A stretch of 64,000 nt of DNA, taken from positions 1 through 64,000 of the forward strand of contig JAKSDK010000144.1 in the NCBI GenBank assembly GCA_022360095.1, written 5' to 3'. This stretch comes from Phycisphaerales bacterium (GTDB taxonomy: Bacteria > Planctomycetota > Phycisphaerae > UBA1845 > UTPLA1). The position numbers and the translations under genes are program-made. The first letter of the stretch is position 1; each line of letters opens with the position of its first letter. Below the pieces are notes generated by a model. The model made no database searches. It was not told where the DNA came from and saw only the letters and a program-made list of their open reading frames with translations. Below are positions 20,101 through 27,950 of the stretch, piece after piece.

Positions 20101-20788
20101 AGGCGTCGTGCTCGACGGTGCGCCGGTGACGTTGCGATTCCACACATGCAAGGCGCGTCGCAGCGGCGACCTTTTCGACATTGATGTGGAGCTTCGAAGC
20201 CTGGATCAGGATCGTGCGGACGTTCTACACGCACGGGCGACGATCGTCCTGACGGCGCGATTGGCAACACCACCTGATATTGAAATCTCCGGTGACTGGA
20301 TCCAACGGCCCTACGAACGGGGCGCCCATCGTGCTTATGCCGAGGTTTTGTTTCATGGCGAACACTTCCAGGGAATCGAGCGCATCAACGGCGTCTCGGC
20401 CTCCGGGATGACGGCCGAGGTCCAATTGGGAGCGACGCCCGATCAATGGATGGGCGACCCGCTGAGAAGCGGTTGGCTGGCCAATCCGCTCGCGATCGAT
20501 GCAGGCTTCCAACTGGCGATCCTTTGGTGTCACGAAGAAATGGGCGCGGTGTCACTCCCTTCTTATCTTCATCGTTATCGCCAATATCGTGCCGGCTTTC
20601 CGGCGGACCGACTTTCCGTGACGCTGCAGGTTCGCACGCGCGATCCGCACAAGATGGTCGGCGATCTGATTTTTCAGGCACCCGACGGTGCGGTGATCGC
20701 TCGCATAGAGGGCTATGAGTGCACCGTGGATGCGTCTTTGAATGAGGCGTTTCGCCGCGGCGTGCTGAGTGCCGGTACCGTGTCGTGA
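14159..20788 (+). CDS. pfaA: PfaA-like multidomain synthase: KS-AT-ACP-ACP-KR-DH
   Basis: Iterative polyketide/fatty-acid synthase, 2209 aa, starting at a GTG seven bases after AAGGA. Domains in order: ketosynthase (about 13-490; Cys214 in DAACASS, His349 in EAHGTGT, His405 in IGHTK); malonyl acyltransferase (about 604-930; Ser705 in GHSYGE); Gln-rich coiled linker (about 1060-1120); two acyl carrier proteins with phosphopantetheine serines at 1221 and 1337 (both in DSIKRVEI); ketoreductase (about 1625-1870; GGARGVTAEAA, then SSVSGRCGNQGQVDYSMAN); C-terminal product-template-type dehydratase with HVISGRAVLP, His1941, and a later DAGFQ. Marine PfaA proteins usually carry four to nine ACPs, so two is low. 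The stop overlaps pfaC. Confidence 0.94.
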   Translation: MNKTRQGAGREASPIAIVGMGCMFPGARNLTEYWRAIRQGRDAITQVPETHWSAEDYLDSDPKRPDMTYCARGGFLSPIAFDPTEFGIPPTILEATDTAQLLSLIVAKAALEDAGYGEGRDFNRDRVSVIMGITGTQELVLPLTARLGHPIWRRALREAGVDAVAAEEVVERISDGYVSWQENSFPGLLGNVVAGRIANRLNLRGTNCVVDAACASSLSAIHLAMLELATGRCDLALTGGSDTLNDIFMYMCFSETTALSPTGDARPFSNDADGTVLGEGVGMLVLKRLADAERDGDRVYAILKGIGTSSDGRSQSIYAPHAAGQARALREAYRLAGFEPDTVEFIEAHGTGTKVGDATEFEALKTVFSESRGAISRNESSAARGGSSGLDSWCAIGSIKSQIGHTKAAAGVAGLIKAALAIYHKSLLPTIKITEPNPKLNIGESPFYLSAALRPWLPRAGRSRRAGVSSFGFGGSNFHAVLEEHQATLPSVGWDGSVQLVAFSADSVVGLRAKIDEWLELISDERFDDVVLAYRAGQSRQRFSQAHAHRLVVVVEQSHKHEQYARQPLEQLLNQAKASLSSSPGGSSWSLPNVFYGSGAANGKLAFLFPGQGSQYLEMGRELACTFPEILEAFAGAEEAIGDVEYRLCDLVYPRPTFDEAEREQQAIALSKTDVAQPALGALGLGLADVLKRFGLKPELCAGHSYGELVALCVAGRYDAETLHQLSRLRGRLMAECDGREGRTESPAPLGGMLAVRAACEELQRLLDEEGLDLVIANRNSPRQHVLSGPREAVGRAAEACQKRGFPTTLLKVSGAFHSRLIERALSPFRNALEAVDFKSGFVPVFANMTGREYPEDTAESRSLLAEQLIRPVDFVNEVENLYDAGARTFVEVGPRAVLSGLVREILGDRSHATLAIDASAGGRSAMVDLAQLLAQIAVRGHDVDLTCWERPVAEPRSPKMVVPLVGANYRAPVREPSRISRAPRHVAASVERVSESKPVNSAAPSSDAERNFGKASNSVEKSAGMNEKENNEPANRDAPQLDRCAPQVERVSESQGGLLPEALKLVQEGLAAMQQLQQQTAEAHQRFLEGQEQAHKTFQHLLEGQQQLVESSLGIRSQVRPVVETSQGNAPVESNVLDRQPDIVVRQSPETPSRPARSPSVDPSPADEHVERRPVAAEEAALAHSEIEPLVLSVVAEKTGYPVEMIALDMDIEADLGVDSIKRVEIVAALEERIAGFGGVKPEHMGNIRTLREVVDAVLSDTSDVRSCMAAPCEGRRPADSSETTTRSSAPVNKSSSSIRDSFSQTLLDVVSELTGYPSEMLNLEMDMEADLGIDSIKRVEILAAVEARVPDLPPVRPESMGSLRTLEQIVDHCTSSSATEETNVISKEIKPGPELLPRDEAGHKGVDLNRRVLTVTELGASVPQTLPISADHEIWVTDCGSGLSEEIVSQLISAGYAARLVPADSNVELGEVKVGGFVFVAPPRDSGGAAWHDASIRMLKTAFAMTNTLAEMLPKASTRGGALLATVSRMDGAFGLIGGDFDPAQGGLAGLSKTAAREWEQVTCRAIDVAQSWQDVKVVAAAVVDELRSEGPIEVGLGDGTRYGLALKPAVVTKGAAAAASGDVIVISGGARGVTAEAAVALARRYRPVLVLLGRTVLPDQEPVWLAGLEDEREIKAAIRENEFANGEKPKPKELKQAFRRYMAQREIRTNLDRIRAAGADVIYRVVDVCDATAVRAVFGEVSSTFGPVRGLVHGAGLIEDRRILNKTPEQFSAVVDTKVQGLKSLLDAVALDELRHIVLFSSVSGRCGNQGQVDYSMANEVLNKVAQRLTARLPACRVVSINWGPWDGGMVHPALKQEFINRGIELIPLEAGGECVADELANVGDRSTEIVIGASLDVLDAAAGLNTQNGPSVDSSASGTLAFERMLDLERHSFLRSHVISGRAVLPVAMMMEWMGHAALHANPGLQLQGIDEFRVCKGVVLDGAPVTLRFHTCKARRSGDLFDIDVELRSLDQDRADVLHARATIVLTARLATPPDIEISGDWIQRPYERGAHRAYAEVLFHGEHFQGIERINGVSASGMTAEVQLGATPDQWMGDPLRSGWLANPLAIDAGFQLAILWCHEEMGAVSLPSYLHRYRQYRAGFPADRLSVTLQVRTRDPHKMVGDLIFQAPDGAVIARIEGYECTVDASLNEAFRRGVLSAGTVS

Positions 20789-23700
20789 TGGGATCGGCGG
20801 TGGCGAAAAGGACGCCGATTGCCGTTGTGGGCATGGGCGGGATTTTTCCGGGCGCGACCAGTCTTCGGCAGTTCTGGCAGAACATCGTGACCAAGCGCGA
20901 TATGGCGCGCGAAGTGCCGTCGGGGCGGTGGATTCTCGATCCGCAAACAGCCTTCGCTGACGAGCCGGCGGCTGACAAGGTCTGTTCGCTTCGCGGCTGT
21001 TTCGTGGATGACTTCGTCTTCGATCCGTCGGGGTTGAATCTCGACGGGGGCCTGCTGAACAGGCTTGATCCGTTGTATCACTTCGTGTTGCATGCCGGTC
21101 GGCAGGCGTTCCATAACGGGATTACGCAAGGACTGGATCGGGCGCGAATCGGCGTGATTTTGGCGGCGATTGCCCTGCCGACCGATGGTTCGTCCGCCAT
21201 TGCGCGAGAGGTGCTCGGCAGTGCTTTTGAGCGACGACTGCTTGGGAATCACGTTCAGTCTTCATCCGCTGCCCAAGAATCCGGCCTCACGACCCATCCT
21301 CTTAATGCGCGCGTGACCGGGCTCCCGGCTTCGCTGCTGGCCCAGGCGTTGGAACTGAGTGGCGGCAGTTATACGCTGGATGCAGCGTGCGCGTCGTCGC
21401 TCTACGCGGTGAAGCTGGCGTGCGACGAGCTTCACTCAGGCCGAGCCGATGCCATGCTCGCGGGCGGCGTATCCCGGCCGGATTGTCTCTATACGCAAAT
21501 GGGCTTTACACAGCTTCGTGCCCTTTCGCCGACGGGACGGTGTTCGCCGTTTGACGAATCGTCCGACGGGTTGGTCGTGGGAGAAGGCGCTGGCATTGTC
21601 TTATTGAAACGCCTGGATGACGCGATTCGGGACGGGGATCGCATCGAGGGCGTCATCCGAGGCATCGGCCTGTCCAACGACATTGGCGGCAGTTTGTTGG
21701 CGCCGGATTCGGAAGGGCAGTTGCGAGCGCTGAAGGAGGCCTACCGCCAGGCGGGTTGGGCCCCGGACGAGGTTGATCTCATTGAGTGCCACGGCACAGG
21801 GACCCCGGTGGGCGATGCTGTGGAAGTCCGCAGCATGCGTACGCTCTGGAGCGACGTCAACTGGCAGCACAGTCAATGCCCGATTGGATCGATCAAGTCG
21901 ATGATCGGCCATTTGTTGACGGCGGCCGGTGCCGCGGGGCTGATCAAAGTCCTGCTGGCGATGCGCGAGCAGACGCTACCGCCTTCGGCGAATTTTCGAC
22001 GGGGCGGTGATGGGATTCCGCTGGAGGGCAGTCCTTTTCGAGTGCAATGTGAGGCGCAGTCGTGGCTTCCGCGCGATGCGGAGACACCGCGTCGAGCAGC
22101 GGTCAGTGCGTTCGGATTTGGGGGAATTAATGCGCACGTCCTGTTAGAGGAGTGGGCGCCGAAAAGCGCCCCAATTTCGCCACGTGCCCCGGATCAGGTG
22201 AGGGACGAAGGGATTGCGATCGTGGGGATGGGCGTGAAGCTTGGTGATGTGAAATCCCTACCGGCGTTTCGGGAACTGGTCCGAACGGGTGGATCAGCGA
22301 TTCGAAAGCGGAAAACGGATCGATGGCACGGCTGTGACAAATGGGCCGCACGATTTCTCGACCGAGCGGACATCCCCGGTGCTTACATGGACAGCGTGTC
22401 GATTCCGGTTGGCAAATATCGGCTGCCGCCGAATGAGATTCCCGAGGTTTTGCCGCAGCAGCTCGTGATGTTGGAATGTGTGTCGGATGCTTTGTCGGAT
22501 GCGAAACAGGCGTTTCGAACGCGAAGGCCGCGCGCCGGTGCGATCATCGGGATCGCGTTTGATTTTGAGACGACCAATTTCCAGTTGCGTTGGTGGCTGC
22601 CGAGACAAGTGCAACGATGGGCGGAAGCCCTCGGATTGGAATTCACCGATCGGGAACGATCGCAATGGCTTGAATCGCTGCGGAATGAAGCAGGTCCGGC
22701 GCTGAATGCCGTACGAACCCTTGGCGCGCTTGGCAGCATTGTTGCGAGTCGGATCGCGCGGGAGTTCCAATTCGGCGGTCCTAGTTTCGCCGTGTCCTCC
22801 GACGATGCATCCGGGCTTCGAGCATTGGAAATCGCGGTGAGGGCGCTACGGCAGGGTGAGATGGACATGGCGGTCGCGGGGGCCGTCGATCTGGCGGGCG
22901 ATGTTCGATCGGTTGTTGTATCGGATGCGCTAAGCCGTACGTCGCAGAACGGTTCAACAGAGGACCGCGTTGTGGGTGAGGGAGCGACAGCCGTTGTCTT
23001 GAAACGACTATCGGATGCGAAACGCGACGGAGACCGTATTTATGCGGTGATTCAGGAGATCAAGGGCGTACCGAACGAGGGTGTGGCGAAGGTCGGTTCG
23101 GCCGAGGCCAACGTCGGTGATTGCGGTGCCGTATCGGGGTTCACCTCGTTTGTGAAAGCGGTGCTGAATCTCCAAGAATCAGAAATGCCGCCGCGCGTCG
23201 GTGCCGGTGCGACGACATTTGAGGAAGAAGGCACGCGAATCGTTGTCGAAGGGGCGGACCCGTGGATTGATGACGTGGGTCTTAAGTCAGGGGGACGCGA
23301 AGATGCGAAGCGAAACGTCATCACCGTCCCCATCGGCGGCCGCGCCCCACAGCCCCGCCTGCCGAATTTGACCGCGCGCAAAGCCCCGGGCAGGCCTGCC
23401 CGAGGTACGGATGTGGCTGTTCCCCGACGTCATCCGATGGCGGAACCGGTACACAGCCGTGGATTCGCGGAGGCCTTGGTATGTTCTTCGAAGGCAGCGG
23501 CGTCAGCGCATCGGGCGTTTCTGCAATTTTCTCAAACGGCGTCCAAGGGCATGGGCCAAACCCTCGTATTTCAAACTCGATTGCTTGATGCTCTGATGAA
23601 GTCGGATCGCGGCATGGCAACCGCGTGCATCGATCAACGATTGAGAACCGAGGAAAAGGCCGACTCCGTTCCGTTGTTCTCGCGAGAGATGTGCCTGGAG

Positions 23701-26076
23701 TTTGCGGTCGGTTCGCTCGCGGAGGTTTTGGGCCCGACTTTTGCCGACGTGGACACGTATCCGGTACGTGTGCGTTTGCCCGCAGAGCCCTTGATGCTCG
23801 TGGATCGGATTCTCTCGATCGAGGGCGAGATGGCTTCCCTGACGTCGGGCCGGATTGTCACCGAACATGACGTACGGCCGAGCGATTGGTATCTCGACGG
23901 TGGTCGATGTCCGATTTCGATCACGGTCGAGTCAGGACAGGCGGACTTGTTTCTGTGCAGTTATCTTGGGATCGATCTGGCTGTAAAGGGGCAGCGTGCC
24001 TATCGGCTGCTCGATGCCACGGTGGCCTTCCATCGCGATTTGCCACGGCCGGGGGAGACGATTCGGTACGAGATCGAAGTTGAACGATTCGTGCGGCAGG
24101 GCGAGACATACCTGTTCTTCTTCCAATTCGACGGCAAGATCAACGACGAACTCGTGCTGACAATGCGAAACGGTTGCGCCGGGTTCTTTACGGACGAGGA
24201 AATCGAAAACTCCGGCGGCATTATTCTCACCGCCGAGGAAAATGCGCCGGCAGTGGGACGTCGGGACGCGAGTTGGCAAGAACTCGTACCGATGACCGTG
24301 GAATCGTTTGACGAAGAACAGGTTGCCGCCTTGCGGAAGGGGAACCTGACAGGCTGTTTCGGTTCGCAGTTCGAAGGGCTGGGGCTGAAAGACCCGCTGC
24401 GATTGCCCGACGGGCGGATGAAGTTGTTTGACCGCGTATTGGAAATGGACCCGCAAGGCGGCCGGTTTGGTTTGGGCATGATCCGTGCCGAGGCGGACAT
24501 TCATCCCGATGATTGGTTTCTGACCTGCCACTTTATCGATGACATGACCATGCCGGGCACGCTCATGTATGACTGCTGTGTTCACGCCTTGCGTTTTTTC
24601 CTGCTTCGGATGGGATGGGTCGGCGAGCAGGCCGGCGTTTCCTATCAGCCGATTCCCGGGTTTGCCAGTGCACTGAAGTGTCGTGGCCCGGTGACGCCTG
24701 AGACGAAGAAAGTCATTTATCAGGTCGAGATCAAGGAGATCGGGTATCGGCCGGAGCCCTACGTGTTGGCGGACGCCCTGATGTTTGCGGATGGACGGCG
24801 AGTCGTTCAGATGAAGGACATGACATTGCAGATTTTCGGTTTGACGCGCGATGAAATCGAAGCGACTTGGGCGCGCCGTCAGCCGAAGCGATCAAGGAAG
24901 CCCGCTCCTTCCGAGAAAAATATACCGGCCTACGACAAAGATCAGATCTTGGCCTTTGCCATTGGCAACCCTTCGGAGGCCTTTGGCGAGCCGTATCGAG
25001 TGTTTGATGAACAAAGGCGCATCGCACGGTTGCCGGGACCACCATACCATTTCATGGATCGGGTGATGTCGGTCGAGCAGCCGCCGTGGACGTTAGCGCC
25101 GGGCGGCTGGACGGAAGCCGAGTACGACGTTCCGGCGGACGCATGGTACTTCCGCGCAAATCGGCAGTCATCCATGCCGTTCGGTGTTCTCCTCGAGGTC
25201 GGCTTACAGGTCTGCGGCTGGCTGGCGGCCTACCTGGGATCGGCACTGCGTAGTGAAACGGATTTGAGTTTTCGGAATCTAGGCGGCCGGGCGATCCTGT
25301 ATGAGGAGGTCTTTCCCGACGCCGGGACGTTGAAGACGCGCACGCGGTTAACGAACGTTTCCGAGGCCGGGGGCATGATCATCGAGCACTTCGATCTACA
25401 GATCTTGCGGGGAGACGCGCTTGTTTATGAGGGTGATACGTCCTTCGGCTTCTTCTCAAAAGAGGCGTTGAGCCAGCAGGTCGGGATTCGTGACGCACGA
25501 GAACGAGTGCACGTCGCCAACGAGCGGGAGACGGCTCGGGGTGGTCGGGTTGAACTCGAGGACGTGCCTCCATGGATGCCGGAAGACGCGGTCGTGTCGG
25601 AACAGGGCTTGCAAGGTTTGTTGTTGCCGGGTCGGGCATGGCGGATGGTCGATCGCATCGATCTTCTGGTGACCGACGGCGGTCCACACGGGCTGGGCTA
25701 TATCCGGGGTTCCAAGTTGGTTGACCCTCAGGCCTGGTTTTTCAAAGCCCATTTCTATCAGGACCCGGTTTGGCCGGGATCTCTAGGATTGGAATCATTT
25801 TTGCAGTTGCTGAAGGTGTTTGCGATCGAGCGATGGGGCGGGCGACTGTTGCAGACGCATCGTTTCGAGCCGATCGCGCTGGGTATTGAGCACACTTGGA
25901 CCTATCGAGGCCAGATCCTTCCTTCCAACAAGCGGGTTGACGTCGAGGCCGTCATCACGCGCGTTGAAGACCATCCGACGCCGATGCTCGTGGCAAATGG
26001 CTTTCTGAAGGTGGATGGTATATATATCTATGAGATGAACGATTTCGGATTGCGATTGGTCGAGGTGACTTCGTGA
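20785..26076 (+). CDS. pfaC: PfaC-like multidomain synthase: KS-CLF-DH-DH
   Basis: A 1763-aa partner of the PfaA-like protein (GTG at the overlap, ATG one codon later). Domains: ketosynthase (about 10-460; Cys202 in DAACASS, His336, His376); chain-length-factor-like second KS fold (about 478-840) in which the nucleophile position is Asp674 (SSDDASG); then four FabA-type hotdogs arranged as two pseudo-dimers. In each pair only the second has the catalytic motif: CHFIDDMTMPG (His1249) and AHFYQDPVWPG (His1656). This matches the PfaC plan and supports dehydration plus isomerisation, the source of cis double bonds. The residues 840-1000 linker holds a Pro/Arg-rich stretch. dapF overlaps its end by four bases. 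Confidence 0.93.
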   Translation: MMGSAVAKRTPIAVVGMGGIFPGATSLRQFWQNIVTKRDMAREVPSGRWILDPQTAFADEPAADKVCSLRGCFVDDFVFDPSGLNLDGGLLNRLDPLYHFVLHAGRQAFHNGITQGLDRARIGVILAAIALPTDGSSAIAREVLGSAFERRLLGNHVQSSSAAQESGLTTHPLNARVTGLPASLLAQALELSGGSYTLDAACASSLYAVKLACDELHSGRADAMLAGGVSRPDCLYTQMGFTQLRALSPTGRCSPFDESSDGLVVGEGAGIVLLKRLDDAIRDGDRIEGVIRGIGLSNDIGGSLLAPDSEGQLRALKEAYRQAGWAPDEVDLIECHGTGTPVGDAVEVRSMRTLWSDVNWQHSQCPIGSIKSMIGHLLTAAGAAGLIKVLLAMREQTLPPSANFRRGGDGIPLEGSPFRVQCEAQSWLPRDAETPRRAAVSAFGFGGINAHVLLEEWAPKSAPISPRAPDQVRDEGIAIVGMGVKLGDVKSLPAFRELVRTGGSAIRKRKTDRWHGCDKWAARFLDRADIPGAYMDSVSIPVGKYRLPPNEIPEVLPQQLVMLECVSDALSDAKQAFRTRRPRAGAIIGIAFDFETTNFQLRWWLPRQVQRWAEALGLEFTDRERSQWLESLRNEAGPALNAVRTLGALGSIVASRIAREFQFGGPSFAVSSDDASGLRALEIAVRALRQGEMDMAVAGAVDLAGDVRSVVVSDALSRTSQNGSTEDRVVGEGATAVVLKRLSDAKRDGDRIYAVIQEIKGVPNEGVAKVGSAEANVGDCGAVSGFTSFVKAVLNLQESEMPPRVGAGATTFEEEGTRIVVEGADPWIDDVGLKSGGREDAKRNVITVPIGGRAPQPRLPNLTARKAPGRPARGTDVAVPRRHPMAEPVHSRGFAEALVCSSKAAASAHRAFLQFSQTASKGMGQTLVFQTRLLDALMKSDRGMATACIDQRLRTEEKADSVPLFSREMCLEFAVGSLAEVLGPTFADVDTYPVRVRLPAEPLMLVDRILSIEGEMASLTSGRIVTEHDVRPSDWYLDGGRCPISITVESGQADLFLCSYLGIDLAVKGQRAYRLLDATVAFHRDLPRPGETIRYEIEVERFVRQGETYLFFFQFDGKINDELVLTMRNGCAGFFTDEEIENSGGIILTAEENAPAVGRRDASWQELVPMTVESFDEEQVAALRKGNLTGCFGSQFEGLGLKDPLRLPDGRMKLFDRVLEMDPQGGRFGLGMIRAEADIHPDDWFLTCHFIDDMTMPGTLMYDCCVHALRFFLLRMGWVGEQAGVSYQPIPGFASALKCRGPVTPETKKVIYQVEIKEIGYRPEPYVLADALMFADGRRVVQMKDMTLQIFGLTRDEIEATWARRQPKRSRKPAPSEKNIPAYDKDQILAFAIGNPSEAFGEPYRVFDEQRRIARLPGPPYHFMDRVMSVEQPPWTLAPGGWTEAEYDVPADAWYFRANRQSSMPFGVLLEVGLQVCGWLAAYLGSALRSETDLSFRNLGGRAILYEEVFPDAGTLKTRTRLTNVSEAGGMIIEHFDLQILRGDALVYEGDTSFGFFSKEALSQQVGIRDARERVHVANERETARGGRVELEDVPPWMPEDAVVSEQGLQGLLLPGRAWRMVDRIDLLVTDGGPHGLGYIRGSKLVDPQAWFFKAHFYQDPVWPGSLGLESFLQLLKVFAIERWGGRLLQTHRFEPIALGIEHTWTYRGQILPSNKRVDVEAVITRVEDHPTPMLVANGFLKVDGIYIYEMNDFGLRLVEVTS

Positions 26077-27035
26077 GTAACGATTCAAGGTCCGCCGCTT
26101 CGGTTCGTGCGTCATCCTCGGAGGGGATCGGGGGCGCGTCCGGTGATGGGCAGTCTGCAATCACTTTTACAAAAATGCATGGTCTCGGCAACGACTACGT
26201 TTACGTCAACTGCTTTGAGCAGGCGTTGGGAAGCATCGAGACGCAAACACTTGCCGTCGCCGTGAGTGACCGGCATCGTGGAATAGGCTCCGACGGACTG
26301 ATTCTGATTCGACCGCCGTCCGACGGTTCGGTCGCCGATGTGCGGATGGAGATGTACAACGCCGACGGCTCGCGCGGCGAAATGTGCGGCAATGGAATTC
26401 GATGTGTCGCGAAATACGCCGTCGATCATGGATTGGTTGATTCATCGGACGCCGAATCGACGGAGATACGCGTACAAACGGATCGCGGCGTTTTGACACT
26501 TTGCGCCTTCCGGCGTGACCACGTCGTCGAGCAGGTTCGCGTGGACATGGGGCCGCCGATACTGACACCGAGCGACATTCCAGTCGCCGTCTCAGGCGAT
26601 CGTTGTATTCGCGCGGAGCTTCCCGTGGGGGATGCCGTGTACCGCATGACTTGCGTTTCCATGGGCAATCCACATGCCGTTGTCTTTATGGAGTCGGTGG
26701 CGGACGTGGATTTGTCCGAACTTGGTCCGTTGGTCGAACGACATTCGCTGTTTCCGAACCGTGTCAATCTGCACATTGCCTGCGTTCAATCTCGAACCGA
26801 GGCCACGATGCGAAGCTGGGAACGCGGCAGCGGCATGACGATGGCCTGCGGCACCGGTGCCTGTGCCGTGCTCGTCGCCGGCGTTTTGGAGGACCGCCTG
26901 GATCGCAAGGCGCTGGTTCATTTGCCCGGCGGAGATTTGAAGATTGAATGGCAAGAGTCCCCTCAAGGAGAGATCGGGACGGTTTTCATGACCGGTCCCG
27001 CCGTGGAAGTGTTCACCGGCCAATGGCCGATCTAG
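26073..27035 (+). CDS. dapF: Diaminopimelate epimerase
   Basis: DapF converts LL- to meso-diaminopimelate for lysine and peptidoglycan. The paired catalytic cysteines are visible in GEMCGNGIRC and ACGTGACAV, and TKMHGLGNDY is the usual N-terminal block. Here that block starts around residue 31, after a Ser/Ala-rich leader, because the GTG is forced by the four-base overlap with pfaC; no closer start codon exists before the motif. Its placement at the end of a lipid-synthase operon is unusual and implies co-transcription. Terminates before a strong palindrome. Confidence 0.95.
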   Translation: MSNDSRSAASVRASSSEGIGGASGDGQSAITFTKMHGLGNDYVYVNCFEQALGSIETQTLAVAVSDRHRGIGSDGLILIRPPSDGSVADVRMEMYNADGSRGEMCGNGIRCVAKYAVDHGLVDSSDAESTEIRVQTDRGVLTLCAFRRDHVVEQVRVDMGPPILTPSDIPVAVSGDRCIRAELPVGDAVYRMTCVSMGNPHAVVFMESVADVDLSELGPLVERHSLFPNRVNLHIACVQSRTEATMRSWERGSGMTMACGTGACAVLVAGVLEDRLDRKALVHLPGGDLKIEWQESPQGEIGTVFMTGPAVEVFTGQWPI

Positions 27036-27093
27036 CAGGGCTTTTCGGTCCGTCGTCGTGGTGCACTAACGTCTTAAGCTTGTGAGCTGAGCA

Positions 27094-27195
27094 ATGTGGC
27101 CATTTAGGAAGCGGGAGGAACCCGCGCAACCAGACGTCCATGACGAGATCCTTGAGGCGCTGGCCCCATGGTTGAATAAGCATCGACGCGCTTAA
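27094..27195 (+). CDS. Possible 33-residue small protein
   Basis: A short frame starting MWPFRKREEPAQPDVHDEIL and ending LNKHRRA, with strongly charged, helix-prone composition that does not look random. It lies 58 bases after dapF on the same strand. No clear Shine-Dalgarno site is seen (GAGCTGAGC precedes the ATG). The stop codon falls inside the first arm of the 20-bp palindrome that follows, as often happens with a terminator abutting a gene. Function unknown; confidence is limited by length. Confidence 0.35.
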   Translation: MWPFRKREEPAQPDVHDEILEALAPWLNKHRRA

Positions 27196-27229
27196 AGCCC
27201 CGGGCAAAATGCCCGGGGCTTTAAGCGCG
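27187..27229. terminator. Perfect 20-bp palindrome after dapF
   Basis: The arms 27187-27206 and 27210-27229 are exact reverse complements, including GCCCCGGGCA / TGCCCGGGGC, separated by a three-base loop AAA. The stem would be very stable. No T-run follows, so it may act as a factor-dependent terminator, transcript-stability element or bidirectional barrier rather than a classical intrinsic terminator. Confidence 0.6.
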
Positions 27230-27364
27230 CGTGCGGTTGTCAACGAAGGCGATGCACCCGAAAAAACCGACGACGCGTGAAAATAAACACAATTTGTTGT
27301 CTCCGAATGGGTCTATCAACAAGATTGAAGTGATGATGAGGTTCGATTCGAAGTTTGAGAAATA

Positions 27365-27397
27365 GGCGGGATGCGCTTCGATACGGCGCATCCCGCC
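27365..27397 (-). terminator. Hairpin terminator of the minus-strand operon
   Basis: GGCGGGATGCGC at 27365-27376 pairs perfectly with GCGCATCCCGCC at 27386-27397 around a nine-base loop. On the minus strand it lies 12 bases after the stop of the tautomerase-like gene and is followed by TATTTCT, a short T-rich stretch. It marks the end of the MarR-regulated cluster. Confidence 0.55.
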
Positions 27398-27409
27398 GGT
27401 CAGCGTTCA

Positions 27410-27853
27410 TCAACGTGTTTTCTCTCTTTCTACCCGAGCACGTAGATCAGGCAGGTTGTTGATCCCTGCTCCGACGATCCAGTCGCCCTCTCGTACGTCG
27501 TTGAAGAAAACCCACACACGGTTGTGGGCCTCCTCCTCATTCCATGGCGATTCCTCGAACTCATAGATCGCTTTTGCGACCTCAATCCCAAGTTTATGCT
27601 TGCTCTCCTGGTCGATCAGACCTTGCAATGTCGTGAAGAGAAAGCGATAGATGGGCTTCGGCGGCTTCCCGGAAACCTGAACGAGGTTCGGGGAAGGCAC
27701 TTCATGCGTGTAGACCCAGGTGAAAGCCTCAGCGAATGGGCTGCCTTTGAGTCCTTCGTACTTCAACGCAATCTGACCCACCGTCTCCGGAAGCCGTTCA
27801 AGCGCCTTTTTGGGTAATGCTCCCTCCGGAAGTGTAATGTCGATGATCGGCAT
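27410..27853 (-). CDS. Tautomerase/MIF-superfamily-like protein
   Basis: A 147-aa protein beginning MPIIDITLPEGALPKKALER, the N-terminal strand of the tautomerase superfamily in which Pro at position 2 of the gene product becomes the catalytic N-terminal amine after Met removal. It is about twice the length of a 4-oxalocrotonate tautomerase monomer, so it may hold two beta-alpha-beta units. AGGAGA lies upstream of the ATG. It is last in the minus-strand cluster with a nitrilase and a second tautomerase. The last ~9 codons fall in a 27-bp sequence repeated at 42515. Substrate unknown. Confidence 0.65.
   Translation of the reverse strand: MPIIDITLPEGALPKKALERLPETVGQIALKYEGLKGSPFAEAFTWVYTHEVPSPNLVQVSGKPPKPIYRFLFTTLQGLIDQESKHKLGIEVAKAIYEFEESPWNEEEAHNRVWVFFNDVREGDWIVGAGINNLPDLRARVEREKTR
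27423..27449. repeat. 27-bp direct repeat, left copy
   Basis: The 27 bases here, containing TTTCTACCCGAGCACGTAGA, are identical in sequence and orientation to 42515-42541. This copy encodes the C-terminal residues DLRARVERE of the tautomerase-like protein on the minus strand. It bounds one side of a 15.1-kb block. Confidence 0.85.
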
Positions 27854-27950
27854 TTTAGAATCTCCTGTGTTAGATTAGGTGTCGCTGAATCGCGCAGCGA
27901 TTTCTCGTTAACTTCGCCGGATGCCGGCCGTTGGCCGAAATCACTCACGG

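Noticed and set aside
14159..20788. Separate PfaB acyltransferase hidden in the cluster
   Set aside because: Only one GHSxG acyltransferase is present and it lies inside the PfaA-like protein between KS and ACPs.
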